A DNA stretch of 57,373 nucleotides from Bacteroidota bacterium. GTDB lineage: Bacteria > Bacteroidota > Bacteroidia > Chitinophagales > Chitinophagaceae. The notes beneath the pieces were generated by a model. It was not told where the DNA came from. It saw nothing but the letters and a program-made list of their open reading frames with translations, and made no database searches. Both the position numbers and the translations under genes were made by a program. The stretch is from contig JAFDYF010000085.1 of assembly GCA_018267575.1 (NCBI GenBank), positions 1 through 57,373 of the forward strand, read 5' to 3'. Below are positions 8,811 to 16,685 of the stretch, one piece after another; the first letter of the stretch is position 1, and each line of letters starts with the position of its first letter.

Positions 8811-10115
8811 TTAGATCCTTTTTATCTGCGCTCCTAATTTTCTTAATCTTTCATCGATGTATTGGTATCCCCTGTCGATCTGGTCAATATTTTGGATATT
8901 GCTTTTTCCCTCAGCGCTCAAGGCTGCAATCAGCAAAGCTACTCCTGCCCTGATGTCTGGCGTGCTCATGCTGATGCCACGCAGCTTTTGGGCCCTTGCC
9001 AGCCCAATAACGGCCGCCCGGTGAGGATCACACAAAATAATCTGGGCGCCCATGTCAATAAGTTTGTCCACAAAAAACAGGCGACTCTCAAACATTTTCT
9101 GATGTACCAGCACGCTTCCCTTGGCCTGCGTGGCCACCACCAGCACAATGCTTAGCAAATCGGGTGTAAAACCCGGCCAAGGATGGTCATAAATCGTCAG
9201 CACGGAGCCATCAAGAAAGTTTTGTATCTCATAAATATCCTGTGCGGGGATATGGATATCGTCACCCACAAAATCCATGGCAATGCCCAACTGTTTGAAT
9301 TTGTCGGGGATGATGCCCAAGTTTTCAATACTGGCATTCTTGATAGTGATATCGCTTTGCGTCATGGCGGCGAGACCAATAAAAGAACCCACTTCGATCA
9401 TATCGGGCAACATGCGATGTTCTGTGCCACCTAAATAGTCCACGCCATCAATGGTCAGCAGGTTACTGCTAATGCCGCTAATCTTGGCACCCATACGATT
9501 GAGCATTTTGCACAATTGCTGAATATAAGGCTCGCAAGCGGCATTGTAGATGGTGGTTCTTCCCTTAGCCATCGATGCGGCCATCACCATATTGGCGGTG
9601 CCTGTGACCGAAGGTTCATCCAATAGCAGGTCGGCACCTTTTAGGTTGCGGGCAAGTAAATGAAAAAAATGATCGTCGGTATTGTAATTGAAGGCTGCGC
9701 CGAGTTTTTCAAGGCCAATGATATGGGTGTCCAATCTTCTTCTTCCAATTTTATCCCCACCCGGTTTGGCAATAAACGCTTTTCTAAAACGAGCCAGCAT
9801 GGGGCCCGCCAACATCACCGAGCCGCGCAGCCGGCCGCTTTTTTTACGGTAGGTTTCACTGTGCAGGTAATCTGCATTTACATTATCTGCCTGGAACACG
9901 CAACTGTGGCGGTCTGTACGCTCAATCTGTACATTCATATCGCCCAGTAGTTCGATAAGCAGGTTCACATCCAGTATATCTGGGATATTGGTAACCGTTA
10001 CTTTTTCGGGGGTCAACAAAACGGCACTGATGATTTGCAGTGCTTCGTTTTTTGCACCTTGTGGGGTAATTTCACCGCTCAGGTTTTTCCCGCCTGTAAC
10101 TTCAAATGAATGCAC
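8811..10115 (-). CDS. murA: UDP-N-acetylglucosamine 1-carboxyvinyltransferase (MurA) with Asp at the fosfomycin-target position
   Basis: A 434-residue cytoplasmic enzyme that transfers enolpyruvate from PEP to UDP-GlcNAc, the first committed step of peptidoglycan synthesis. Lys22-Asn23 in QGAKNEAL is the substrate-binding pair. The catalytic loop reads KPGGDKIGRRRLDTH, placing Asp121 where E. coli MurA has Cys115, the residue alkylated by fosfomycin. MurA enzymes with natural Asp here (mycobacteria, chlamydia) stay active and are insensitive, so intrinsic fosfomycin tolerance is expected. It lies between a DUF4290 gene and gmk, and a hairpin terminator precedes it. Confidence 0.96.
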   Translation of the reverse strand: MHSFEVTGGKNLSGEITPQGAKNEALQIISAVLLTPEKVTVTNIPDILDVNLLIELLGDMNVQIERTDRHSCVFQADNVNADYLHSETYRKKSGRLRGSVMLAGPMLARFRKAFIAKPGGDKIGRRRLDTHIIGLEKLGAAFNYNTDDHFFHLLARNLKGADLLLDEPSVTGTANMVMAASMAKGRTTIYNAACEPYIQQLCKMLNRMGAKISGISSNLLTIDGVDYLGGTEHRMLPDMIEVGSFIGLAAMTQSDITIKNASIENLGIIPDKFKQLGIAMDFVGDDIHIPAQDIYEIQNFLDGSVLTIYDHPWPGFTPDLLSIVLVVATQAKGSVLVHQKMFESRLFFVDKLIDMGAQIILCDPHRAAVIGLARAQKLRGISMSTPDIRAGVALLIAALSAEGKSNIQNIDQIDRGYQYIDERLRKLGAQIKRI

Positions 10116-10135
10116 CGTAAAAATTTTTTAGAATA

Positions 10136-10163
10136 AAAATGGCGATGGGCATTGCCCATCGCC
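10136..10163 (-). terminator. Terminator between the DUF4290 gene and murA
   Basis: A perfect 10-bp GC-rich stem (10141-10150 with 10154-10163, 3-nt loop) followed on the minus strand by ATTTTTATTC. It lies after the stop of the DUF4290 gene and 20 nt before the murA start, so murA must rely on read-through or a promoter I did not identify. Confidence 0.75.
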
Positions 10164-10187
10164 GCTAAATTATTAAGCCTGATTGAA

Positions 10188-10880
10188 TCAGAATCTTTTC
10201 TTTTTAAATTTATTATTGTCGCGGCTGCCATTGCGGCCATCACGGTTATTGTTGTTCCGTGGCTGAAATTTTTGGTTGCGTTTATTGCGGTAGTCGCCAT
10301 ATCCGCTCCGGTCCCTATCCCTACCTTCATTGGCACGGAAGCTTTTCACATAAGGCGTGTTGGTAAATTCCAATTGCCCTCCGGTAATATTGCTCAGTTC
10401 GCTTTGGATGGCATCATCATGCACCGTTTCCTTATGCCAGTTGTTATAGGCCAATTTCATATAATAGGCCACCGCATTGGCAAAACCATTGCGTTTGTCG
10501 GGTTGCTCTTCTGCCAAACCTTTGTTGATGATCAGTTCCAGGTTTTTCCCAAGATGTGAAAATTTGGGATAACGCTTTGGGTAAGGCAAAGGCTTTGGTT
10601 TTGCCTTCAGTGTTTCCCTAGTAGGTATGGGGTATGGGGAAGAAACTACCAGCTTGAAATCGGATATCAAGAAAAGGTGATCCCATAGTTTATGGCGAAA
10701 ATCCTCTACATTTTTCAAATGGGGGTTCAGGAAACCCATCAACTCGATGACCGCATAAGCATTGCGCTGCCTTTTTTCAGGGTCTTCCAGCGTAAGCAGG
10801 TATTCGATCATTTTCTGAATGTGCCGCCCATATTCACGTATCACCAGATGGTTTCGCGTGGTGTTATATTCCATTATCAT
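10188..10880 (-). CDS. DUF4290 family protein with a basic Asn/Arg/Gly-rich tail
   Basis: A 230-residue cytoplasmic protein of a Bacteroidota family of unknown function (DUF4290), commonly found next to murA. Residues 1-175 are a conserved, mostly helical domain beginning MIMEYNTTRNHLVIREYG. The last ~50 residues are a low-complexity tail rich in Arg, Asn, Gly, Asp and Lys, resembling RNA-binding disordered tails. It has its own good promoter (10898-10928) and a terminator, so it is a single-gene unit. Family assignment is from recall; the RNA-binding idea is inference from composition only. Confidence 0.82.
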   Translation of the reverse strand: MIMEYNTTRNHLVIREYGRHIQKMIEYLLTLEDPEKRQRNAYAVIELMGFLNPHLKNVEDFRHKLWDHLFLISDFKLVVSSPYPIPTRETLKAKPKPLPYPKRYPKFSHLGKNLELIINKGLAEEQPDKRNGFANAVAYYMKLAYNNWHKETVHDDAIQSELSNITGGQLEFTNTPYVKSFRANEGRDRDRSGYGDYRNKRNQKFQPRNNNNRDGRNGSRDNNKFKKKRF

Positions 10881-10897
10881 CAGTGCAATTTAATCAA

Positions 10898-10928
10898 CAA
10901 ACCTACATGAAATACTGTAAACGGTCAA
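10898..10928 (-). promoter_or_regulatory. Bacteroidota sigma-A type promoter for the DUF4290 gene
   Basis: On the minus strand TTTG (10928-10925), a 19-nt spacer, then TAGGTTTG (10905-10898), a perfect match to the Bacteroidota -33/-7 consensus. It ends 18 nt before the ATG, so the leader would be only about 10 nt. Confidence 0.75.
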
Positions 10929-10969
10929 AGTAGGCTAAAGATTTTGTGAATCGCTTATATTTTCTTCAT

Positions 10970-10993
10970 AAAAAAAGGCCCAGCACCTGGGCC
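10970..10993 (-). terminator. Terminator of the second T9SS protein gene
   Basis: A 7-bp perfect GC-rich stem (10977-10983 with 10987-10993, 3-nt loop) followed on the minus strand by seven T (plus-strand A run 10970-10976). It lies 35 nt past the stop codon of the gene ending at 11028. Confidence 0.85.
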
Positions 10994-11027
10994 CTTCAAA
11001 GGATTGGTAATGGGTGTTTTTTATAGG

Positions 11028-12212
11028 TTATTCAATAATCAGTTTGGTCAAATATTGATGCGAGTCCTTTTTGCCGGTTACCCGAAGGAAATAGAGACCG
11101 GTAGCGGGGTGGCTGTTCAGGTCCAGTTTGTACTGGTTAGTGCCCGCCAATGAAACCGCATTGCGTTGAACCACTTGGCCGGCGGTATTCACCAATTCAA
11201 TGGTATAGTCGCCTGTCAATACCTCATCAAACTCAAGTACCGTATAGGTACTCACTGGGTTTGGGTAGGTGCGATAGCTGGAAATGCCAGTATTACTGAG
11301 GTTTACGGTCTTGATTTCAGAATAAATGATGTTAGTCCCACTAGGGCTAGTTCGCTTAATACGAAAATAGATTTTACCATTATCCGCTGATGATATGGGA
11401 TAGATAAATTGATAACTTGCCATTTTTCCATAAAAGCTGGAGTCTGACATTTGATTACCTAATGACAAAAAATGAGTGCCATCTTTGCTATACTGTATTT
11501 CGTAGGAAATACCTAGTTGCTCGTTTTGTCCTTGCCATTGTATTTGTATATTATTACCATTCTTTGCAGCTGTAAAATTCCCAAAAGTATTGGCCAAGGG
11601 GAGCGCTGGGCACCAATAGTAAGTGAGGGTGACTGTTCCCCCCATAGTGGTCGCAACAGAAGTGGTATCATTCAATCCCCCATCCAAAACCTGCAAGCCA
11701 CCACCTGTTATTTGGAAAGACACCGGTACAGTACCTAAACCTAGGTAGGCGGCATTCCCCACGGTTGAACCAGTTTGTGCTAAATTATTGGCTAAGGTAT
11801 CAGGCCCGTAGCTAATGGTATATCCAGGAACTAGATGCGGAGCAAGGGTATCATAACCATATGTTCTCGTAAAAACTTTGCTGATGGTAATCCCAGGAGC
11901 CGAAATTTTGCTTGGAACTGTTAATCCGAATAGAAAGGCAGTACTATCCGGGCCTGTGTTGAGAGCGCTGGACACGGTGATAATGGTAACGGTATCTCTT
12001 AATCTCACACAGCTTAAAGTGCCAATCGAAGGATCAAATTGTTGAAAATTATAAGTTATAGAACTGGTTACTGTTGGGGGGATGTTGATAGATTGTGTTA
12101 CTGGTGTGGCTGGCACTCCTCCTGAACAAAGGCATTGTGCACTGCCAGACTGTGGCATCAATGTCAACAGGCAGGCACACATGGCAAAAATCACTTTGTA
12201 GACATTTTTCAT
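11028..12212 (-). CDS. Secreted protein with T9SS type A sorting domain
   Basis: A 394-residue exported protein. I chose the internal ATG at 12212 because it gives a clean signal peptide (MKNVYKVIFAMCACLLTLMP, ending SGSAQ) and because the longer frame would start inside the -33 box of a good promoter (12254-12284). A Cys-containing stretch follows (CLCSGG). The middle is beta-rich with no recognised enzyme motif. Residues ~235-310 resemble a fibronectin-like domain. The final ~80 residues (TYPNPVSTYTVLEF to the C-terminal strand) form a T9SS sorting domain like that of the 1056-residue protein at the window start. It is probably a surface or released protein; its function is unknown. Confidence 0.82.
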   Translation of the reverse strand: MKNVYKVIFAMCACLLTLMPQSGSAQCLCSGGVPATPVTQSINIPPTVTSSITYNFQQFDPSIGTLSCVRLRDTVTIITVSSALNTGPDSTAFLFGLTVPSKISAPGITISKVFTRTYGYDTLAPHLVPGYTISYGPDTLANNLAQTGSTVGNAAYLGLGTVPVSFQITGGGLQVLDGGLNDTTSVATTMGGTVTLTYYWCPALPLANTFGNFTAAKNGNNIQIQWQGQNEQLGISYEIQYSKDGTHFLSLGNQMSDSSFYGKMASYQFIYPISSADNGKIYFRIKRTSPSGTNIIYSEIKTVNLSNTGISSYRTYPNPVSTYTVLEFDEVLTGDYTIELVNTAGQVVQRNAVSLAGTNQYKLDLNSHPATGLYFLRVTGKKDSHQYLTKLIIE

Positions 12213-12253
12213 GGGTATAGATTTTAATAAAGAAAATCGGATTAAATCGGCTA

Positions 12254-12284
12254 CTAAATTACTTCCGGTAGCTAAGAAACGCAA
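12254..12284 (-). promoter_or_regulatory. Promoter that fixes the start of the T9SS gene
   Basis: On the minus strand TTG (12284-12282), a 20-nt spacer and TAATTTAG (12261-12254, one mismatch to TAnnTTTG). Transcription would start near 12247, downstream of the longest-frame ATG at 12284, which supports translation from 12212. Confidence 0.6.
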
Positions 12285-12412
12285 GGTGGATTTACGCTAG
12301 TTGTAAGCATCGTAAAAACCACATGCAAAATAAGAACTTAATATATTAGGCATTTATTGCATAATTAACCCGGTTTTTTTAACCCCACTATGCTTGATAA
12401 CTTTACCCAATA

Positions 12413-13537
12413 ATGAAAAAGATTATTGTTGAACTTGGTCCATGCACTCAAGATGCGATCCCGATAGGAACTCTCCATTTTATGGTTTCCTGCTACGTAA
12501 AACTCATAAAGCAAAGAACGGATATTGAGTGGCTTTTTATTGTAGATAAATCACTCATTTACAATAATATATTAAAAAATATACCCACTGAAAATATATA
12601 TTTTACCCGAAAGATGGGCAAAAAATTTTGGTACGGTTACCGATTGCCGAAGTTCTGCAAAAAGAACAAGGCCGACCTACTGATCACAACCGCTGGCATT
12701 GCTGCTGTCACTCAAACCCCTCAATGCTCATGGATGCCCGCTATCCTCGAAGGGGCCGACCGGGATAAACGATCCTATCTCCGGTTTTTTGAAAAAAGGC
12801 TTAGCCGAACCCTGGATGTTTCGAGGCTGGTTTTCGTTTGTTCAGAAAGTCAACAACAAAAACTGATACAACAATACCATTATGATGCAAAGGATATTTT
12901 GTTGGTTAGAGCTGCTCCTGATGAATGGGCGCTCCCTCAATCATGGGCAGAAAAGGAAAGCATAAAAGTAAAATTTGCAGCAGGGAAGGAATATTTTATA
13001 CTGCTGGTGGATGAGTGGCGACCAAAACTGTTGGAGGCATTGAAGGCATTTTCCCTATTTAAAAAAAGGCAGCAAACCAATATGCAACTGGTATTTGCCA
13101 GTAGAGAGCGGGTTGTGGAACCGGCCTTTTTAGTTAAACTGGAAAGCTTCAAATATAGGTCTGATGTGCATGTTTGCAACAATCTGGGCGATGAGGAACT
13201 TGCCCGGCTGATAGCGGCTGCCTATGGACTGGTGCATTCATTTGCGACAGATGAATCGGAGCATGCTATTTTGAATGCTTTCAAGTCACAGGTGCCAGTG
13301 ATTGCTGCAGAGGACCCCGCTTCGAAGGAAGTGGCTGCTGATGCGGCGCTCTATGCCAATGGACGGGATATTGACTTGTTGGCAACCCAAATGATGCTTT
13401 TATATAAAGATGAGCAATTGCGTAATCAGTTGATTGAAAAAGGGGATGCGAGATGGAAATTTTTTGATCGTATGAATAGCTTGGATCAACTTTATAAGGC
13501 GATGCAAGGTGCTGCCAGCCAGTCTAACGAATCCTGA
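12413..13537 (+). CDS. GT-B fold glycosyltransferase, group 1-like
   Basis: A 374-residue cytoplasmic protein with the two-domain outline of group 1 (GT4-like) glycosyltransferases: an N-terminal acceptor half (1-185) and a C-terminal donor half (190-360) with LVFVCSESQQQKL, a linker, and the segment ending VPVIAAEDPASKEVA. The usual EX7E donor motif is altered: the aligned positions are Asp280 and Asn288, so activity or donor choice may differ from the standard enzymes. It is first in a run of plus-strand genes, 36 nt before gldC. Acceptor and donor are unknown. Confidence 0.75.
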   Translation: MKKIIVELGPCTQDAIPIGTLHFMVSCYVKLIKQRTDIEWLFIVDKSLIYNNILKNIPTENIYFTRKMGKKFWYGYRLPKFCKKNKADLLITTAGIAAVTQTPQCSWMPAILEGADRDKRSYLRFFEKRLSRTLDVSRLVFVCSESQQQKLIQQYHYDAKDILLVRAAPDEWALPQSWAEKESIKVKFAAGKEYFILLVDEWRPKLLEALKAFSLFKKRQQTNMQLVFASRERVVEPAFLVKLESFKYRSDVHVCNNLGDEELARLIAAAYGLVHSFATDESEHAILNAFKSQVPVIAAEDPASKEVAADAALYANGRDIDLLATQMMLLYKDEQLRNQLIEKGDARWKFFDRMNSLDQLYKAMQGAASQSNES

Positions 13538-13573
13538 TAATTCAGCGTAACTTCGCGACTTGATAAATTTTAT

Positions 13574-13921
13574 ATGAAGCAATCTTCGATTAATATTGAC
13601 GTGAAACTGGATGAACAGAATGTACCAGAAATGATTCACTGGAACGCTACGGATAGCACCGCCGATCGGGCACAGAAAGCAAAGGCCATGATGCTTGCCT
13701 TTTGGGATGGGACAGATAAAACGGCCTTGCGCATTGACTTATGGACAAAAGATATGATGGTGGATGAGATGGCCGACTTCTTTTATCAAACCTTTATGAC
13801 CATGGCCGAAACCTATCAACGGGCTACCCAAAACGCTGAAATGGTAGAGGACATTCGGCAATTCGCCAAGGACTTTTATGGCAAGTTCAGGAAACAGCAA
13901 TTGGCAGAAAACAAAGCATAA
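13574..13921 (+). CDS. gldC: Gliding motility protein GldC
   Basis: A 115-residue cytoplasmic protein matching the GldC family in length and order: an N-terminal strand region (KQSSINIDVKLDEQNVPEMI), the WDGTDKTALRIDLWTKDM core, and a C-terminal helix. GldC is associated with gliding motility in Flavobacterium and occurs widely in Bacteroidota, including non-gliders; its biochemical role is not known. It lies 14 nt before the YqeY-like gene, probably in one transcript. A TAACTTCG box at 13548-13555 could be a weak -7 element. Confidence 0.88.
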   Translation: MKQSSINIDVKLDEQNVPEMIHWNATDSTADRAQKAKAMMLAFWDGTDKTALRIDLWTKDMMVDEMADFFYQTFMTMAETYQRATQNAEMVEDIRQFAKDFYGKFRKQQLAENKA

Positions 13922-13935
13922 CTAAATTTTATTTT

Positions 13936-14388
13936 ATGGCACTGGAACAAAAAATAATGGCAGACATGAAAACGGCCATGCTTGCAAAAAACGAAGCGGC
14001 ATTAAGAGGCCTGAGGGCAGTGAAAGCGGCAATCATCCTGGCCAAAACATCCGAAGGGGCCAATGGTGAGCTCAAAGAAGAGGATGAAACCAAATTGCTC
14101 CAAAAATTGATCAAGCAGCGTAAGGACTCTTTGGAGATTTACGAAAAACAGAACCGTGCAGACCTAGCACTGAAAGAAAAGGAAGAGATTGCTGTGATCG
14201 AAAAATTTTTGCCCAAACAAATGGGTTTGGACGAGCTCAAAGTGGTTATCGGGAAAATTATTGCAGAAACAGGGGCATCCTCACCTGCTGATATGGGTAA
14301 GGTGATGGGGGCTGCCACAAAAGCGTTGGCGGGGCAGGCCGATGGCAAAACCATTAGTGCCGTAGTAAAGGAATTGTTGCAGAAATAA
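13936..14388 (+). CDS. GatB/YqeY domain-containing protein
   Basis: A 150-residue cytoplasmic protein of the YqeY family, which shares the C-terminal helical tRNA-binding tail of the GatB amidotransferase subunit. It shows the typical start LEQKIMADMKTAMLAKNEAA, the KQRKDSLEIYEKQNRADLA helix and the C-terminal GKVMGAATKALAGQADGKTI element. Full length. It is tightly spaced with gldC upstream and the CvpA-like gene 27 nt downstream. Its exact role is unknown; a link to tRNA or translation is inferred from the fold. Confidence 0.9.
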   Translation: MALEQKIMADMKTAMLAKNEAALRGLRAVKAAIILAKTSEGANGELKEEDETKLLQKLIKQRKDSLEIYEKQNRADLALKEKEEIAVIEKFLPKQMGLDELKVVIGKIIAETGASSPADMGKVMGAATKALAGQADGKTISAVVKELLQK

Positions 14389-14415
14389 TCAGTTTGCCAA
14401 TAAACCAATCGACCA

Positions 14416-14940
14416 ATGGCCATAGATATCCTGTTTTTGATATTGTTGTTGTTGGCCATTTTCAAAGGGTTGCAGCAAGGTTTTATTGTAGCCGTTTTTT
14501 CGGTGCTGGCATTGGTGGCTGGATTGGCGGCTGCCATCAAACTTTCGGTAGTAGTGGCAAACCACCTGCGAACGCAAATGCACTTCGATGGTAAATGGCT
14601 TCCACTGCTGGCTTTTTTGCTGGTTTTTATTGGGGTGGCTCTTTTGGTGAGGTGGGCCGCTGGCTTAATAAAGATGGCGGTTGACTTTGTGTTGCTGGGC
14701 TGGGCCGATAAAATTGCGGGGATCATCTTGTATGCGTTTATCTATATCACCATTTATAGTGTGCTTTTGTTTTATGCTAGTAACCTGCACCTGATATCGG
14801 CCGAAACCGAAAACACATCCAAAACATACCATTTTATTATGCCATGGGGCCCCTATATGATCGATCAGATTGGCAAGCTGATACCCTTTTTTAAGAATAT
14901 GTTCGTTGAACTGCAAAGCTTTTTCTCGCATATTGCTTAA
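14416..14940 (+). CDS. CvpA family membrane protein
   Basis: A 174-residue inner-membrane protein with four hydrophobic segments (about 3-23, 27-47, 65-90, 100-125) and the family start DILFLILLLLAIFKGLQQG. CvpA was named from colicin V production in E. coli; in other bacteria it affects purine synthesis and envelope stress survival. It is probably the last gene of the run with gldC and yqeY. About 210 bp of AT-rich DNA follow with no gene. Confidence 0.85.
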   Translation: MAIDILFLILLLLAIFKGLQQGFIVAVFSVLALVAGLAAAIKLSVVVANHLRTQMHFDGKWLPLLAFLLVFIGVALLVRWAAGLIKMAVDFVLLGWADKIAGIILYAFIYITIYSVLLFYASNLHLISAETENTSKTYHFIMPWGPYMIDQIGKLIPFFKNMFVELQSFFSHIA

Positions 14941-15151
14941 ATACACATATTATACAAATAAATGAAGCATACTGTTTAGCTAAAAGCCTACAAATGGGTT
15001 TGAACTGATCAGGATCAGTAACATCTATAATTGGATATTCGGACTAATATCATGTTTAGTTATTGTAAATTTGTTGGGTTATCAAATTGTTTTGGTTTAA
15101 AACCTTTATTTTAGCGCATTGTTCCAAATTATAATTGTATAGAATTGATTA

Positions 15152-15931
15152 ATGACAGAGTACCAGATCAAACAACAGGAAAAGTTTAGATTCATTGAAG
15201 AAGGGGAGGGTGAGCCATTGGTCATGCTTCATGGGCTATTTGGGGCCTTGAGCAACTTCTCCGACTTGATTGATTATTTCCGCCAATATAATAAAGTGGT
15301 GGTGCCCATTTTACCATTATTTGATCTGGACATCCTGCATACAACGGTTGGGGGACTTGAAAAATACGTGCATAAGTTTATCGAGCTGCGTGACTATAAG
15401 AACATCCATCTTTTAGGTAACTCATTGGGTGGCCATGTGGCCCTGCTACATGCGCTGAGGCACCCAGAAAGGTTGAAGTCCATTATACTCACCGGTAGCT
15501 CCGGCCTTTTCGAAAGTGGCATGGGCGATACCTATCCCAAAAGAGGCAGCTATGAATTTATCAAGGAAAAAACAGAGCTTACCTTTTATGACCCCAAAAC
15601 AGCCACCAAGGAATTGGTGGATGAAGTGTATGGGATCGTGAATAACCGGATCAAGGCAATCAAGATCATCGCACTGGCCAAGAGTGCCATCAGGAATAAT
15701 TTGGGCGAGGAACTCAATCAAATCAATCAGCCTACGTTATTGATATGGGGAAACAATGATACGATTACCCCTCCTTTTGTGGGTAGGGAATTTAATCGGC
15801 TGATCCCCAACAGTGAGCTTTATTTTATTGATAAATGTGGTCATGCCCCCATGATGGAAGTGCCCAGCGAGTTCAATGAAATACTGCATAAATTTTTGAA
15901 AAAGCTGAACACACCCGCAACGGTTGCCTGA
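15152..15931 (+). CDS. Alpha/beta hydrolase
   Basis: A 259-residue cytoplasmic alpha/beta hydrolase. The nucleophile elbow is GNSLGG with Ser91. The HGLFG oxyanion segment is at 27-31. The acid lies in WGNNDTITPP and the catalytic His in CGHAPMMEVP near the C terminus. The substrate is not evident. It precedes the CBS gene by 31 nt, and this hydrolase-CBS-nadK order is often seen in Bacteroidota. A possible promoter (TTG, spacer, TATTTTAG) lies at about 15085-15115. Confidence 0.9.
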   Translation: MTEYQIKQQEKFRFIEEGEGEPLVMLHGLFGALSNFSDLIDYFRQYNKVVVPILPLFDLDILHTTVGGLEKYVHKFIELRDYKNIHLLGNSLGGHVALLHALRHPERLKSIILTGSSGLFESGMGDTYPKRGSYEFIKEKTELTFYDPKTATKELVDEVYGIVNNRIKAIKIIALAKSAIRNNLGEELNQINQPTLLIWGNNDTITPPFVGREFNRLIPNSELYFIDKCGHAPMMEVPSEFNEILHKFLKKLNTPATVA

Positions 15932-15962
15932 GCAAAGTCGTACTTATAATTAAAACCTTACT

Positions 15963-16625
15963 GTGCTAAATAGGGAAATCATATCTACCGCGCTTCCTGC
16001 ACTCAATCCCAATGACCCGGTTTACCAGGCACTAGGGCTGATGGCCGACTTTCATGTTTCGAACTTGGCTGTTGTGGCCGATGAAAAACTGATTGGGCTG
16101 GTTGCAGAAAGCGATTTATTGAATGTATTGGATGAATCTATCCCTCTCTCACAGTTGGAGAATGGGTTTTCAAAAATAGCGGTGCACGCCAATGCCCATT
16201 TTCTGGAAGCGGTTCAAAAACTAAATGAATTCAATCTTACCGTAATCCCGGTAGTAGATAAGGAAGATGAATATGTGGGCTCCATCACGGCTACCGACCT
16301 ATTGCAACAACTCGGTCGCTTGGCTGGGGTAAATGACCCCGGTGGGCTGATTGTGCTGGAGATGGAACAGCATAGCTTCTCTTTTTCGGAATTGAGCAAA
16401 CTTGTGGAAACCAATGATGCCCAGATCACCCAACTCAATACCTGGTCCGATCCGCAGACCAATATTTTTTACGTAACCATCAAGATCAATAAATTTGAGA
16501 TTGCCGATATCATTGCCACCTTCCAGCGATATGAATATCATGTGAAGTATTCTTTTGGGGAAGAGTTATACGAGAACGACCTTCGCAGCAATTACGACCA
16601 TTTGATGAATTACCTGAATATCTGA
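15963..16625 (+). CDS. CBS domain-pair protein
   Basis: A 220-residue cytoplasmic protein with tandem CBS domains at about 1-60 and 65-120, including VAESDLLNVL and YVGSITATDLLQQLG. A C-terminal ~90-residue region has the pattern of an ACT-like regulatory domain. CBS pairs bind adenine nucleotides and act as energy sensors; the target is unknown. It starts with GTG. It is next to nadK in most Bacteroidota; here a BamA-like gene lies between them. Confidence 0.85.
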   Translation: MLNREIISTALPALNPNDPVYQALGLMADFHVSNLAVVADEKLIGLVAESDLLNVLDESIPLSQLENGFSKIAVHANAHFLEAVQKLNEFNLTVIPVVDKEDEYVGSITATDLLQQLGRLAGVNDPGGLIVLEMEQHSFSFSELSKLVETNDAQITQLNTWSDPQTNIFYVTIKINKFEIADIIATFQRYEYHVKYSFGEELYENDLRSNYDHLMNYLNI

Positions 16626-16670
16626 TTTAAAACCCACCTTATTTTAACAATTAATCAGCAGATAGCAAAA

Positions 16671-16678
16671 TAGCTTTG
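16671..16678 (+). promoter_or_regulatory. Candidate -7 box giving a nearly leaderless mRNA
   Basis: TAGCTTTG is a perfect TAnnTTTG box, but no TTG is found at the right distance upstream. Only 7 nt separate it from the ATG of the BamA-like gene, so the transcript would have almost no leader. Confidence 0.4.
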
Positions 16679-16685
16679 CGGCCAA

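Noticed and set aside
12213..12284. Longer start for the second T9SS protein at 12284
   Set aside because: It would place the signal peptide inside the protein and overlaps a good promoter.
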